64,000 nucleotides of DNA from Rhynchopus sp. YZ270_cl-10 (taxonomy: Eukaryota; Euglenozoa; Diplonemea; Diplonemida; Diplonemidae), in assembly GCA_964035575.1 (NCBI GenBank), contig OZ037872.1, positions 310,001-374,000 on the forward strand, read 5' to 3'. Below the pieces are notes generated by a model. That model did not search any database and had not been told where the DNA came from. It worked only from the letters and a program-made list of their open reading frames with translations. Below, one piece after another: positions 28,921-39,600 of the stretch. Position 1 is the stretch's first letter. Each line of letters opens with the position of its first letter. A program made the position numbers and the translations under genes.

Positions 28921-28985
28921 GATTTTTTGAGGTTTTACCAGAAATAAGGGCCGAAAACTGCCCAGAAGCACCCCCAAAACCATTT
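28921..28985. repeat. Dispersed repeat shared with 52806-52877
   Basis: About 65 bp, including TTACCAGAAAT, CCGAAA and CACCCCCAAAACCATT, recurs at 52806-52877 in the same orientation with scattered mismatches. It lies just upstream of the BILBO1-like start. Confidence 0.7.
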
Positions 28986-29106
28986 TCCGCCAGGTTTTGG
29001 GGGCTTTTGGGCAAAAATACACTTTTTTGGGGCTATTTTTTCGTGTTTTTAGGCTTTTTTTTACTCCCCATGCCTTACAACCCCAGAACAGATAGACATA
29101 TAAAGA

Positions 29107-29613
29107 ATGCCCAGGGTTGGACTCAACACTTACCTTGAAGGTATAGCGGAATGCGTCCGTGGGGACTGGTCATGTCGGGGGGGATCGGAAAAGACCCGAC
29201 AGCGGAAGTGGTTTCGCAATGTGGTGGAAATCCTTGCGGGTGGGGATGATGTGTCGTCTGTGTTAGCGGACCTACTCGGTGACCTGCAGCCTATTTTGTG
29301 GGCTGAGATTACCGGCGCTACCTTCGCCGGGATGCTAAATATGAGGTCGGTTCCTGACCGGAGGGGTATGCTGTGCCCCTTAGAAGCGCACGGGTGCAAT
29401 AGGCCTGATCTGAAGAGGGCTGGCATTGTGGTTGGTGACCTCATCTGGAAGACGCGGAACGACCCGATGAATGTGGGAGGGAGACCACAGCTCAGTGAAA
29501 CCTCGCGTGCGCAGGTTGTTGATAAAGGGGACGAAGGGAGTGGGACAGTCGTTGGCATAGGAGTTTTGTGGATGCGGAAGAAAAGGGATGTTTGTCGTTT
29601 TACGTTTTATTAA
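29107..29613 (+). CDS. Unrecognised plus-strand open frame
   Basis: 168 residues with a protein-like core (WFRNVVEILAGGDDV, AEITGATFAGMLNM, VVGDLIWKTRNDP). NVGGRPQLSETSR resembles the linker after helix-turn-helix domains in some transposases. It is the only long plus-strand frame that does not overlap a better minus-strand gene, so an insertion from a mobile element is the likeliest source. No start context or neighbours support a host gene. Confidence 0.3.
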   Translation: MPRVGLNTYLEGIAECVRGDWSCRGGSEKTRQRKWFRNVVEILAGGDDVSSVLADLLGDLQPILWAEITGATFAGMLNMRSVPDRRGMLCPLEAHGCNRPDLKRAGIVVGDLIWKTRNDPMNVGGRPQLSETSRAQVVDKGDEGSGTVVGIGVLWMRKKRDVCRFTFY

Positions 29614-29681
29614 TAAAAGTATCCCCTACCCCCTGCCTGTCTCTGTTTAAGGTTGTGGTTTTTTTATGCTTTGGTACAATA

Positions 29682-30786
29682 TCACACTTTTTCGTTCTCC
29701 CCATGCGTTTGTGCCCGGTGTGGGAGGAGGAAGGCGGGTGTGTTTGGTGTTGAATAGAGGTGGACACTAAAGAGAACCATCACCGAGCCGAACACGAAGT
29801 ACATAGTGGGCTGGAAGTTGAACAGCGGGATCGAGATCACTGTTGCAAGCAGAAGCGACATGGCGACGCTGAAGTTCTTCACGATGTTGTCCGCAACCTT
29901 CATGACAAGGGCCACCACGATACCAGACCCTGCCTGCAGGATCACCACCGTCCACACCACCCCCGTATATCCACTGAAGAACCCTTTCTCGCGCACAACA
30001 TCACCGTCCTTCGACGAAAAGATCCCTGTATATTTTTTAGTTATTTTGACAATCGTGGGTTCGGCAAAAAAAATGATTTTATTTTCAAAACATACCAAAG
30101 AACCCTGCGAAGACACTCCAAATGGCGAGTTGAATGTTACGCACCCAGAGAGAGGTGCTGGTCTGTTTCAACAGCTTTTCTGTGTAGACTCCAGCGAAGC
30201 CCGATGTGAAGCACGCAATCAGGAGGGCGATGATGCCATTTGTCTGTGCAGAGAAGGATTCGCCCGACACCTTCTTGTCATCCGAGGCAGGCTGGAACTG
30301 TGCCAGCGCGACCCCCACTGTAAGGATAATAAGCGCAAGCCACTGCTGCTGCGAGATCCTCCTGTCAAGCATAAGCACCGTGCAAATCGCTGTTGTCAAT
30401 ATCTTGAGCTGGTAGGTCACCTGGTACACCGCTGCGTCCAAATGGTCCATTGCAAAGAACAGCAGATTGTTCTGTACAAGGTACAACAGCGCGGGTACTG
30501 CAATCAACAGCATGTCTCTAGGCTTCTGGCAGATCTCTTCGTTGATGTGCGAGAAGACCCCAACACCGTGTTGGAAGGCGAGCACGCAAAAGCAGATGAA
30601 GATCTTCAAAAACTCCGCCATCACGACAGCAGTGCTCGAGAGGTACGTCGTGCTTGTCTTGCTGTAGCGCAGAGTAAGCACCATGGCTGTGACCTGCAGG
30701 GTGAGGATCGTTGCCACGGCAAGCTTCTTGTTGCGTGCATCCTGCAGCTTCGCAACGTTCCCCCCTTCCTCCTGTTCGGGCTTCAT
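29682..30786 (-). CDS. SLC35A-type nucleotide-sugar transporter, two exons
   Basis: Exon 1 is 30786-30096, exon 2 is 30025-29682. A 70-bp GT-AG intron splits a Gly codon (phase 1) and joins FAGFFG to IFSSKDGD, giving 344 residues. About ten membrane segments are visible, with the family stretches LTLRYSKT, VPALLYLVQNNLLFFAM, YQVTYQLKILTTA, GFAGVYTEKLLK, WVRNIQL and QAGSGIVVALVMKVADNI. This is the SLC35A group (UDP-galactose, UDP-GlcNAc, CMP-sialic acid), working in the Golgi or ER membrane as an antiporter with nucleoside monophosphate. The substrate cannot be fixed from sequence. A GT4 glycosyltransferase lies two genes upstream. Confidence 0.93.
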
Positions 30787-31276
30787 TTTTCCTTTCCGTG
30801 TAAAAAAAACAACAACAACTGTACAGAGGTAAAGGGCAGAAATGTCAAGAAAATGAATAGAAAAAGGCACCCTGGGAAAGGTGCTGTCTGTGCCCCCAAA
30901 GCAGCCAGGGATAGGGGGTGGTGTTCGCATAAAGTCAACCCACTCACCAAAGCATCAACGGTACCCATACCATGCTGTGTAAAAAGAGACACCAGTCGGA
31001 TCGCGAGACCCGGCTAGCCCACACAGAACAACACGTGCGCCAGGGCTAGTAAGAAGTAAGAAAAGAAGAAGAAGAAAAAAGGTTTGGACTCTCTTCTCTA
31101 AAGGAACATCAGCTCCCAATTTTTCTCTGTGCTTTCTCTGTGCTTAGTCACCTTGAAAAACAACTTAAAAAAATGGTTAGGATACGTTGCACGCATCAGG
31201 GCAAATCACCATTTATCAAAATGATTGAGAGATTCCCCCACCCCACCCCATCCCCTCCTCCCCGAAGATCTTCCCC
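30787..31276. other. Spacer between transporter and mitochondrial-type protein
   Basis: No gene seen. 31138-31160 holds a partial family-A sequence (GTGCTTAGTCACCTTG) without its left arm. It includes the upstream pyrimidine-rich region of the transporter. Confidence 0.45.
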
Positions 31277-31708
31277 TTATTTCCCAGCTTCTTCCGCTTC
31301 ACTAAGGGGCTCTGTTTTCGGGTACATCAGAGCCACCTTGTTGACACTGGTTCTGATAATGTTGATTTCACGTTCGATAGCCTTAACGTCGTCCTCCATA
31401 GCTGAGAGCTCTTCGGTAATGAGCTGTGGGGCGGGCTTCCATCCAAGCATGCTGAGGATGCCTCTGAACACCATGGTAAGCCCTGTGAAGCAGGCGCCGA
31501 GAAGGAGGATCAGCATGAGCCACTGCCGGGTGGTGACCTTTTTAGGTTTGCCGTCCTCCTGACCCCCTGCCGACCCCGTCTGCCATCGCCTCTGAGGGGC
31601 AAAAGCTGCGGCAGTACTCGGTTGTGCTCTGGCGCCCAATGCACAAAGAGACACACCACCGCGTCGCACCCCCCGTAGAGCTACCCTGCTTGCTGCCTGT
31701 AGTAACAT
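31277..31708 (-). CDS. Mitochondrial-type single-pass membrane protein
   Basis: 143 residues. The first 45 are rich in Arg, Ala, Ser and Leu with no acidic residue until about position 50 (ASRVALRGVRRGG), typical of a mitochondrial presequence. QWLMLILLLGACFTGLTMV at about residues 62-85 is one membrane segment. The C-terminal part is a charged amphipathic helix (EELSAMEDDVKAIEREINII). Probably an inner-membrane protein with a soluble coiled tail, such as a respiratory or import accessory subunit. The family is not recognised. Confidence 0.75.
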   Translation of the reverse strand: MLLQAASRVALRGVRRGGVSLCALGARAQPSTAAAFAPQRRWQTGSAGGQEDGKPKKVTTRQWLMLILLLGACFTGLTMVFRGILSMLGWKPAPQLITEELSAMEDDVKAIEREINIIRTSVNKVALMYPKTEPLSEAEEAGK

Positions 31709-32028
31709 TGTTGTTGTGTTTATGGGTCTGCTTCGGATGCTCCCTGGTGTTGGTTTGGGAGGGAGGGAGGAGGGGGGTTGATGACGTAGGTCGCAGGAGC
31801 TCTATTTTTCTCCTGCAGATACAGAACACAGTTCACCCTCCATAAGATTAAGACCAGATGCTACAGAAAACAAGGATTTTTTTTTTTGTTGAAAATGAAC
31901 GGTCGTGTAAACAATTCAGCCCGACTACGCCGGATACTTTGCTCTCCTCCCCCAATGAGGGATCCTTTCTTAAAAACCCCAGAAAAGCTGTTATGATCCT
32001 CGAACCATTTTTTTTCTAAAACAAAATT
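31709..32028. other. Spacer, no feature recognised
   Basis: T- and G-rich spacer downstream of the glycosyltransferase. A weak family-A fragment (GCTGTTATGATCCTCG) is at about 31987-32002. Nothing else seen. Confidence 0.4.
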
Positions 32029-33255
32029 TCAGGGTGTCTGCGTACTCCCCTCCCCTTTCCCTCCCCTTCCCTCTCTATTACACAGAAGGGCTCGCAGTGA
32101 GGCGCCATTCTCGCTTTCGCCGTATGATAGCGCTTTGCGTTGGGCAGCACTTGCCACCTTCGAGAGACGGGCTTCATTCTGCAGGATCGCACGCACCGCA
32201 CCGGCCGCTGCTGACGCATCGGACATATCACCTAGGAACACCTCCTCCTCCTCCCCTTCCCTCTTGCTGCTCAAAAGAGACACTGCGCCGATATCCTTTA
32301 CATTGACTATGCTTGGACAGCCTAGCGCAGCTGCTTCCACTATGGTCATACCGTATGCCTCGTTTAATGCTGGATGAAAGTTTAGTACTGATTGTTTCAT
32401 GATGTCAGCAAGCTCGGAGGGTGCGAGGAAGCCTTTGATGATGGCGGAAGGGCAGGCAGATTTGAGAGCAGCTTCGACAGAGTCCCCGTAGGAGTGGTCT
32501 GCTACAGATCCCACCATGCATGGGGTGAGTGGGGTGCCTTGGTATGATAACGCGTTTTGAGAGATCAGGTGTTGTATGGTTTCTGCAAAGACCATGATGT
32601 TTTTTTCTTTGATTATTCGGACGCAGCAAAGAAGGTATTGACGTGTTCTGTGCTCATTTTGATCAACAAAAGCGCAAATTTCATTTCGCAATCCAGGGAG
32701 AAGTACCCCAACACCTTTCCCCCTCAGCCCCTTCTTCTCCATCAGTGAAACCAACGAGACCCGGTCTACCCCACAGAGACATACGATTTGTTCTGCAGAA
32801 ACGCAGCTATTGTATTCGGCGGTCTCATAAAATGCGATGTCCTCTGCACTACACCCGGTGTTTTTGTAAAATACGCGGAAATTGTAATAGCATAGTGGAA
32901 TTGAAGAAGGGAACGCTCCTGCAGCTTGCAGTGCTTTCCAGACGGCGATTCCTTCCCAATCGACGGCAATGATGTGATCGATTGGAGAAGCGGAAAAATC
33001 TTGGATGGCTTTCAAAATTGTGGTGGAGGTTGAGTTGTCTGCAAATTCTTTCCAGGGTCCGTCTACCCCATGGATTCCCCAGTGGGAGACGGGGACGGAG
33101 ATTGATTGGGTAGTGCCCTGATGTCCCGGAGGCGACGCGCTGAGGACCAGAACCTCATCGCCAAATGTGCGAAGAGATCGTACAAAGCTCATCGAAGCTG
33201 TTCCATTACCGCTGAACTGGGCCTCATATTCCATAGTGATGAAGAGGATACGCAT
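32029..33255 (-). CDS. GT4-type glycosyltransferase
   Basis: 408 residues from the ATG at 33255. The N-terminal Rossmann half starts MRILFITMEYEAQFSGNGT, with the Gly-rich loop and FVRSLRTFGDEVLVL typical of GT-B enzymes. The C-terminal half has FLAPSELADIMKQS and the EX7E donor-site motif in NEAYGMTIVEAAALGCPSIV. It should transfer a nucleotide-activated sugar while retaining anomeric configuration; no signal peptide or membrane segment is seen, so it is probably cytosolic. The frame is open further upstream to 33420, but that part covers a repeat and a better frame on the same strand, so I reject the longer start. Acceptor sugar unknown. Confidence 0.88.
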   Translation of the reverse strand: MRILFITMEYEAQFSGNGTASMSFVRSLRTFGDEVLVLSASPPGHQGTTQSISVPVSHWGIHGVDGPWKEFADNSTSTTILKAIQDFSASPIDHIIAVDWEGIAVWKALQAAGAFPSSIPLCYYNFRVFYKNTGCSAEDIAFYETAEYNSCVSAEQIVCLCGVDRVSLVSLMEKKGLRGKGVGVLLPGLRNEICAFVDQNEHRTRQYLLCCVRIIKEKNIMVFAETIQHLISQNALSYQGTPLTPCMVGSVADHSYGDSVEAALKSACPSAIIKGFLAPSELADIMKQSVLNFHPALNEAYGMTIVEAAALGCPSIVNVKDIGAVSLLSSKREGEEEEVFLGDMSDASAAAGAVRAILQNEARLSKVASAAQRKALSYGESENGASLRALLCNREGRGGKGEGSTQTP

Positions 33256-33275
33256 TGTGTGTTGCGTTTTTTTAG

Positions 33276-33713
33276 AAAACAAGTAATTGCTATCGGAAAA
33301 AAAACGGGGTGTGCTGTGGAACTCCACCCTATAGAAATAATCTACAACACCCAGCACTCTGCTCTTCTTCAGGTATGCTAACGCTCTTCGTACGCTGCCA
33401 GACCCACTGGACGCCTGCATCTGATGAAACGTTCAAGAAGGGGGGCTGTCCTCTTCATCCAGCACCATCTGATCGATAGCGTTGTTGGAAGTAGGCTCGG
33501 CGTGTTCCAGCTCGTTTTTGTCCACAGGGTCCCACGCAGTGTCGTCGTCGTTGGAGCAGTGTGGAAGAAGCACAGAATGCACAGACGACAACACGTCGAT
33601 CACACCAGGTACATCAGCACCTCCAGCAAATCGCTAGGATGCTATGGTGGTTTCGAAAATCGCGCGGGGTTTTTCGCAGCACACCCCGTTTTTTTTCTTA
33701 GCAATTACTTGTT
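33276..33713. repeat. Segment flanked by inverted 37-41 bp repeats
   Basis: 33276-33316 and 33677-33713 are inverted copies sharing CAGCACACCCCGTTTTTTTT and GCAATTACTTGTT with small differences. The left arm is the leader region of the glycosyltransferase gene, including its probable acceptor. The inner 360 bp contains an exon-like frame. This may be a local inverted duplication or an old insertion. Confidence 0.65.
33378..33636 (-). pseudogene. Orphan exon-like frame
   Basis: After an AG at about 33637 the minus strand stays open for about 85 residues to a TAG at 33378-33380. The composition is protein-like (GGADVPGVIDVLSSVHSVLL, NDDDTAWDPVDKNELEHAEP, VLDEEDSPLLERF). It has no useful start codon and no partner exon upstream, where only low-complexity DNA lies before CstF50. 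It is probably the terminal exon of a lost or displaced gene. It overlaps the rejected upstream extension of the glycosyltransferase in another frame. Confidence 0.35.
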
Positions 33714-34526
33714 CTTGTTGTTATTGTAATTTTCAACCACCTTCCTTCAACCCTTGTAGGATCAGTCATATTTTTTTTCGCGAACATATGAAATGACATA
33801 TTTCAAGAGAACAAATTAAAAAGGGTCCTTATTTGCATTTTTGGGATCCGCCCGTGCAGTGGTGGGGTCAATCTCGAAAATTGGACAATTTTTTGACCAC
33901 TTAAATTTTGAGAAATATGAGCCCGGTTGCTTATACGTGGGGCCCATTTTTGGCCAAAATTTTCCTCAAAATCTGGTTTTGTAAAATTGACTCTTTACTC
34001 CCCCCCCACATCGATTTCAATACTATACCTTACTTCACCTACGGTTCCCCTTACAGGGGGGGGTGAAGGAAGGTAAGTTGAAAAATGAAATGTGAAGTTT
34101 GATATGTGATACGCAGGACACTCTCCGATAATCGAACCCCCCGGAGTGTTGGGCAAATAAAAATGTGTTAAAAAGTGTTTTAAAAGGTGTAAAAGAAAAA
34201 CACAATACGGAGGAGGGGGAGGGGAGGGGTACCTGAATGTGCAGTTTTTTTTTTTGTTGAGTTTGGAGGGGAGGAGGGGAGCAATTATCATAAAATCTCC
34301 TTTTTTTTTTCTCTTCTGTTTTCCAAAAAAAAAATATTTCAAATAAAGTATATCACCCCCACCCCACCCCATCCCCCCAATACCCTATAACAGAACACAC
34401 GGCATAGAGCGCCGTTTCCTCTCTTGCTTCCCTATCCCCTCCCTTCCCCATTCCCCAAAACCCAATTCTCCATTTTTCGGACAACTGAAGCCCCAAAAAA
34501 ATGTTGCAAAACACAATTTCCCCTTT
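33714..34526. other. Spacer downstream of CstF50
   Basis: Low-complexity spacer. A hairpin at about 34116-34152 pairs ACACTC-t-CCG with CGGAGTGT; its loop contains TCGAACCCCC, which looks tRNA-like, but no cloverleaf forms. No gene seen. Confidence 0.45.
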
Positions 34527-35855
34527 TCATCCCACACTCATTGGCTTGGGTGCCGGAGGGGGCTCTCTCTTCGGCTTTTTGAAAGGCCGTTCAGGAAGTC
34601 GGGAGGGTTCAGGAGCAGCAGCAGCAGCCATGTAGTCGGTGGCATCCTTGGGTGTCCAGAAACGGGTGCGGAAGCCGTCGTCGCCTGTTGCGAAGAAGGG
34701 GGCACGAGGCGATGCGGCAAGGCAACGGAACTGTTTTGTGTGGCGTTCAGGCTGGGAAAGCTGAATCTTGTCCTGCATAGCACGGTCCAGGATGAGAACC
34801 TTATCCTTATCCTTGAGGACGCAGACAATCGCATCGTCGTGGCTTGCGTACTTCGCTATCGCACGATGTTCAATCTGCCTTGGCTTTCCATAGCTCACTG
34901 TGCACTGATAATTTCTCATGTCATAGATCCGAGCACAGCCATCCTTCCCAGCAGAGAGGACGTAGTTTCCGTTTCGGCTGTATTGGACTGATGTTACCTC
35001 AGCTCCGGAGTGGCAGGCACGGATTGGAGCGATCTTCCATTTTGGTTGGGATGGGTCATAGATTGTCACGCTTCCGTCGACGGAGGCTGCGACGAAGGTT
35101 CTACCATCGGGGCTGAAGTCTGTTGAATTGATCATTCCTGTGTTGACTTCATTTGTTGCAACGGGGGGGATGAAGGCAGATTTGCGTTCAATATCCCAGA
35201 GTCGGGGTGCAGTATGCTCTGTTCCTGAGAGGAGAAACTGTCCGGAAGGGTGCATCGACAGACAACGCACCATGTATTCATCGTCAAGGGTGCGGACAGG
35301 GGTTTTGTCTCTTGGTTTCCAATAGTTGTAGAAATGGATTTTGCCTTCACGTGTCCCTGCTGCGATGAGGGCAGTGTCCGGGTGGAATACTATGTCTTCA
35401 ATGGAGAATCCGTTTCCCTCATATTTGCGTGCAATCGCAGTGTCGCTGTGGGTTTTGGCCTCGCCTCGGTGGTTTATCATTGTTTCGCATTGGTAGAACT
35501 GCATGCTCCCTGCAGCGTCTCCTGCTACCACATACTCTCCGTCAGGGGAGAACACAATGGAGCGGACCTCCTTTGGATGGCGTCCGATGTATCGGTTAAT
35601 CATCTCGGAGCCTTGCCCGAAGTAAGAGTGCAGGCCGTCCCAGCTGGCCAGGGTGCTTTTCTTCTGTACGACGCCTTCGCTTCCAGAGCTTTGTACCATC
35701 TTGAAGAGTTCGTTGCCCTCAGGGTCTGCGCGAGGAATGGTAGTGATCGTGCTTTCGGAGACGGCATTTGCCGCTTCAGTGTAGCCATCATATTGGAGCT
35801 GCCTCGCAATCAATTTGTACAGCTGCCTGTTGCCGATAACATCGGCTTCGCTCAT
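34527..35855 (-). CDS. CSTF1: Cleavage stimulation factor subunit 1 (CstF50)
   Basis: 442 residues, against 431 in human. Residues about 8-40 are the CSTF1 dimerisation domain (NRQLYKLIARQLQYDGYTEA). Six to seven WD40 repeats fill the rest: HPKEVRSIVFSPDGEYVVAG, DIVFHPDTALIAAGTREG, VRCLSMHPSGQFLLSG, NSTDFSPDGRTFVAA, VTSVQYSRNGNYVLSAGKDG and FRCLAASPRAPFFATG. The C-terminus is a basic proline tail. CstF50 joins the complex that recognises downstream elements and drives pre-mRNA cleavage and polyadenylation in the nucleus. In trans-splicing organisms this step is coupled to processing of polycistrons. Single exon; the start gives the dimerisation domain directly. Confidence 0.95.
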   Translation of the reverse strand: MSEADVIGNRQLYKLIARQLQYDGYTEAANAVSESTITTIPRADPEGNELFKMVQSSGSEGVVQKKSTLASWDGLHSYFGQGSEMINRYIGRHPKEVRSIVFSPDGEYVVAGDAAGSMQFYQCETMINHRGEAKTHSDTAIARKYEGNGFSIEDIVFHPDTALIAAGTREGKIHFYNYWKPRDKTPVRTLDDEYMVRCLSMHPSGQFLLSGTEHTAPRLWDIERKSAFIPPVATNEVNTGMINSTDFSPDGRTFVAASVDGSVTIYDPSQPKWKIAPIRACHSGAEVTSVQYSRNGNYVLSAGKDGCARIYDMRNYQCTVSYGKPRQIEHRAIAKYASHDDAIVCVLKDKDKVLILDRAMQDKIQLSQPERHTKQFRCLAASPRAPFFATGDDGFRTRFWTPKDATDYMAAAAAPEPSRLPERPFKKPKREPPPAPKPMSVG

Positions 35856-36602
35856 GGTTTTTTTTTTTTTTTTTTTGTGTTTTTTTTTCTGAAGAATATG
35901 GTGGAGAAGGGGGAGGAGAAGAGAGTGTGATTTTTTTTAAATGTGACAAAGGGGTGGGAGAGGGGGAGGGATGTGGGGAGGAGGAGGAGGGTGTATCTCC
36001 ATTCTAGTGCACAAAAAAAGGGAATGAGGAAGAAGAAAAACTAAATTGGGGTGGCTGAAAAGGGGGGGAAAAAAGAGAAGTTGAAAGTGCAAACCATTGT
36101 TTAACGCACCGAGGGGGGAGAAAAAAATGGGGTGGGAAAGATAATCCGGAAAAACGCTATCCTTTTGTGGCCAAAAAAGAAATGCGGCTCTATTGCTATA
36201 TTCCGTCATTTTATCTCCGAAAAGAGATTTCAAAAACGGAAAAAGGAGTACCCCACCCCACCCCACCTCCCCCTCTAGGCATAATTGGTCGCCCATATCC
36301 ACCTCCCAATAGAAATACTATACGCAAATTGGTCTACGTTTTTTTTGTTTTTTTGTTTTTTTTCAGAGAAGTTAGCCCCTCTTGTTTCCAAAAACAATTC
36401 TATGTTTTTTTTTTGCGACGTTGTTTTACAACGTCACTCAGGTGAACGCTCCCCTTCTTATTATTTCTGGATGAGGACAATAAACGCCCTCCTACCATCT
36501 AGCAACTCCCCTCCTATTTTTTTTTTTTGATAAATTGTTGGAGTAGTGTAGTTGCCTCGGTTGTGTTGCCACAGTTTGTGCAATCTCCACTGTTTTTTTT
36601 TT
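35856..36602. other. Spacer with a SINE-like repeat
   Basis: Homopolymer-rich. It carries a family-D block near 36076-36100 (AGTTGAAAGTGCAAACC) and a family-C copy at 36516-36591. No gene. Confidence 0.5.
36516..36591 (-). repeat. Family-C SINE-like repeat
   Basis: On the minus strand the body starts AGTGGAGATTGCACAAA, continues GGCAACAC and CCGAGGCAACTACAC, and ends AATTTATC followed by an A run. GGAG/CTCC and TTGC/GCAA arms and an inner TGTG-TTGC-CACA hairpin are shared with copies at 58761 and 59935. A body plus A-tail in three places suggests retroposition of a small RNA. Confidence 0.75.
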
Positions 36603-39600
36603 TCACACCGGTGGCATAATCATCATTGACCTCCGTCCATCCCTCTTATCACTCCGCTCCACATTTTGGTCCTCTTTTGGTACTGCGTATTTGGTGAGGT
36701 GTGAGAAATGCTTTGCTTTTGTCGCACGCGACGGCGAGCTTTCATGTCTTGCAAAGGGACTGGCCGGGGCACGCTGCCCTGGGGTCACCGAGATAGATTT
36801 AGGCGAACGCGACATCGACAACGGAGGACTTCCTAGGGTCACACTACCACCACCACCACCCCCACCGCCACCACCATCCAACGGCGAAGGCCTCCACCCC
36901 TCTCCCCCCTCCGGAGGCAGATCCGGCAGCGCCAATGGAGTCTCCAAAAACTCCGCCTCATTTGCAGACGGAATCAACGGATTGGACACCCCAGACGGAG
37001 GATACCCTGGACCCGCAGTATGCGCCCGCAACAACGTTGTTGGCTGACTATGATCTACCCTTCTCTGCTGTCTCGAAGGCGGAAACACCACTGGAGGAGA
37101 TGGTAATGCAAAAGAGTCATCATCTGCCCTCTTAGCTACTCCATATTTTCCTCCCAAGGAATCAATCAAAATGGTTTTTACGTTGTTGTCGAGTAGAGGG
37201 TTGTCGGACACCTTTTTGACGAGGTCGACCAAATCTTTGTTGCGTCCTTCTGCGATGGCAAGACCCTGTTGTAGCTGATGTTGTACATTGCTGTTTATCT
37301 TTTCAAGAAAATCAATCAAAACGCGGCGAACCGCCATTTGAACTGGAGAGGTTGCGGTGAGCTGTAGGGTTTCTAGGGCAATAATTTCGTCACGGAGCTT
37401 CTTTACCTCTGCGCGGGCGTGGATGCTTTCTAGCTCGAGACGTTCGATTTCCCCTTGAAGCTTTTCAGTCGCATCACCAAACCATCCACCCCCTTCCCCT
37501 CCAGGCAACGTCGAGTTGTTTTGATCCAACAGCGGCTTCTCCAAATCGGTCCCTGTATCAGCAAAGGTATCTGTTGCGCCATGTGTCTCATTCTTCCGAT
37601 CGTCATCATCCGTCCGCTTTGAATGATATACGCTATCCTTATTCAGTACAAACACTTCATATAAAAGAGGAAGCGAACGTTCCTTTGGGGGAAATGAAAG
37701 CAAACCAAGAACCGTTTTGAGGCGTTCTCCATCCGGTCCGCGAAGACGTTGTACCACTGCAAGCCAAAGCCCTTTGGGAAGACGAAGCTCCGTTGGAGTA
37801 GAATCAGAAACAACATCCATTACATTGCGAAGATTGTTCGCAAAGTTTGCAACAATAACGATATCAGCAAACGAAAGATTTACGCTTCCATCTGGCAGCA
37901 CTGAAGTGCCAAATAAATGTCTAAACAACGCCAGCTTCGCCACTACGACATACACCGGGAGCGGGACAAAAAACAAAAAACACCCGACAATCGCAATCGC
38001 AATCCCCACCCTCGCAACAAAATGTCGTGTCTGCATAATCGTTGTTCTCTGATGCGTTGTCTGAAACCTTCTCAACCACATCGTCGGAAACCACCCCACT
38101 GCCACAATCCTTAATGCATGCGCCCCTAGAATAGTATCGGGGAGCATCGCACTCATCCCCCACCACCCTACCAAATAACTACTTTGTACCAAAACGAGAC
38201 CTCGCAAGCAGAGATAAATCAACTCACCCCACACTAGGCAGAGGACAAGAAGGTTGAAATCTTGGTCAGGATCTCTTTCTGGCCGTTTAATCCATTGGAG
38301 GATGATGCCCGCGATGTTGATGGCAACGAATGTGATTTTGAGGATATATGCGACGATACGGCCAGGTGAAAGGTGGTAGGCAAGGGGATAGCAAGATTCG
38401 ATCTTGGTTTGGTCGTGCTCCCCTGCAGAGCGATATTGTTCAAATGTCTGTCGAAGGTCGTCACGCCAACCATCAGGAAGCAGTTCAGCTCCACAAATGC
38501 AATGCGGCAGAAGCTTTACCCTTCTCGCAATCCCTTGGCTGTCAAGCCACTGTTTGGTATCGCTGATTTTTGGGATGAAAAAGAGCTTTCTTCGGCATTC
38601 TCTGCAGAGGGTCCTGCCTGCGTCGCCTACCTTTTTAATTCGGGTGTCTTGCTCGGTTTGGTCTATATGGGCACGAAGGGTGACTACAAGATAGCCCAGC
38701 TTGCCGCGGTGGAGTCGGATAAGTTGTACGTCTCCAGCATTGCCTGGTCGGCCTGCAAGGCGGAGTGTGGTTTCTTGTGTTTTTGTTGCGAGAGAGGAGA
38801 GTTCGTTTGGAGCGAAGCGGACCTCGGCGTGCCCGAGGAAGTCGGGTTCACCAACTTTGTCTTGATCGTAGACAACGAAGTTGATTTGGAATTGTACAGC
38901 GGTTGTGGCAAGGGCAAATTTGAAACGTTCGTTCCAGACTGGGTTGAGATTTTTCTTTTTGACGCTGGTAACCTGGTTGAGCGTGCCGTCGAAGCCCTGT
39001 ACACAGCGTACCTCCACGAAGGGGTCGGAGGTACCTAATGCATCTGCAGCGACTAAGTCTTTTGCGCAGTTGACAGCAACCTCGAGGCTGGTGGGAACAG
39101 AGTTGACCAAACCAAGCTCCTGAACGAGAACCGCAAATTCGGAGCGATCAACAACACCGTCGCCGTCAGAGTCAAGCCGTTTCAGAAGGTTTTCAAAACT
39201 AAGCTGGTCGCCAACGGAGAGCTTCTCCTGTAGTTCTTTGTTTTTCTGGAAATAGTCTTGGATTTCCTTAGCGGAGAGCACGCCGTCGCCGTCGATGTCG
39301 ATTTTATTGTATACTGCATCCCATTCCGCGGCGATGGCCTGTTCTGCAGTGTCCTCGTCGTGACCTGATAGTGCGCCGCCCATAGCAATTAGCTCGCCTT
39401 TTTGCTGATCATATTCGAATATTCTAGTATCCTCCTCTTCCTGCGCGTTGGTAAAAACTGAGGAAAAGTAGGATCGGTCGACCCCAGCGTGCCAATGAAA
39501 ACGGAGATTCGTTGGAGCAGGGATTTTGCCGTCAGCATCGGCCTCAATATAAAACCTGAGAACGTTTTCGCGAAGGCTTGCGTCGAAGTCAGCGTTTTGC

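Noticed and set aside
32029-33420. Longer glycosyltransferase start at 33420
   Set aside because: The extra 55 residues lie in the inverted-repeat leader and orphan exon region, while the ATG at 33255 begins exactly at the GT-B N-terminal strand.
34116-34152. tRNA-like TCGAACCCCC loop
   Set aside because: A strong hairpin forms but no acceptor, D or anticodon arms can be placed around it.
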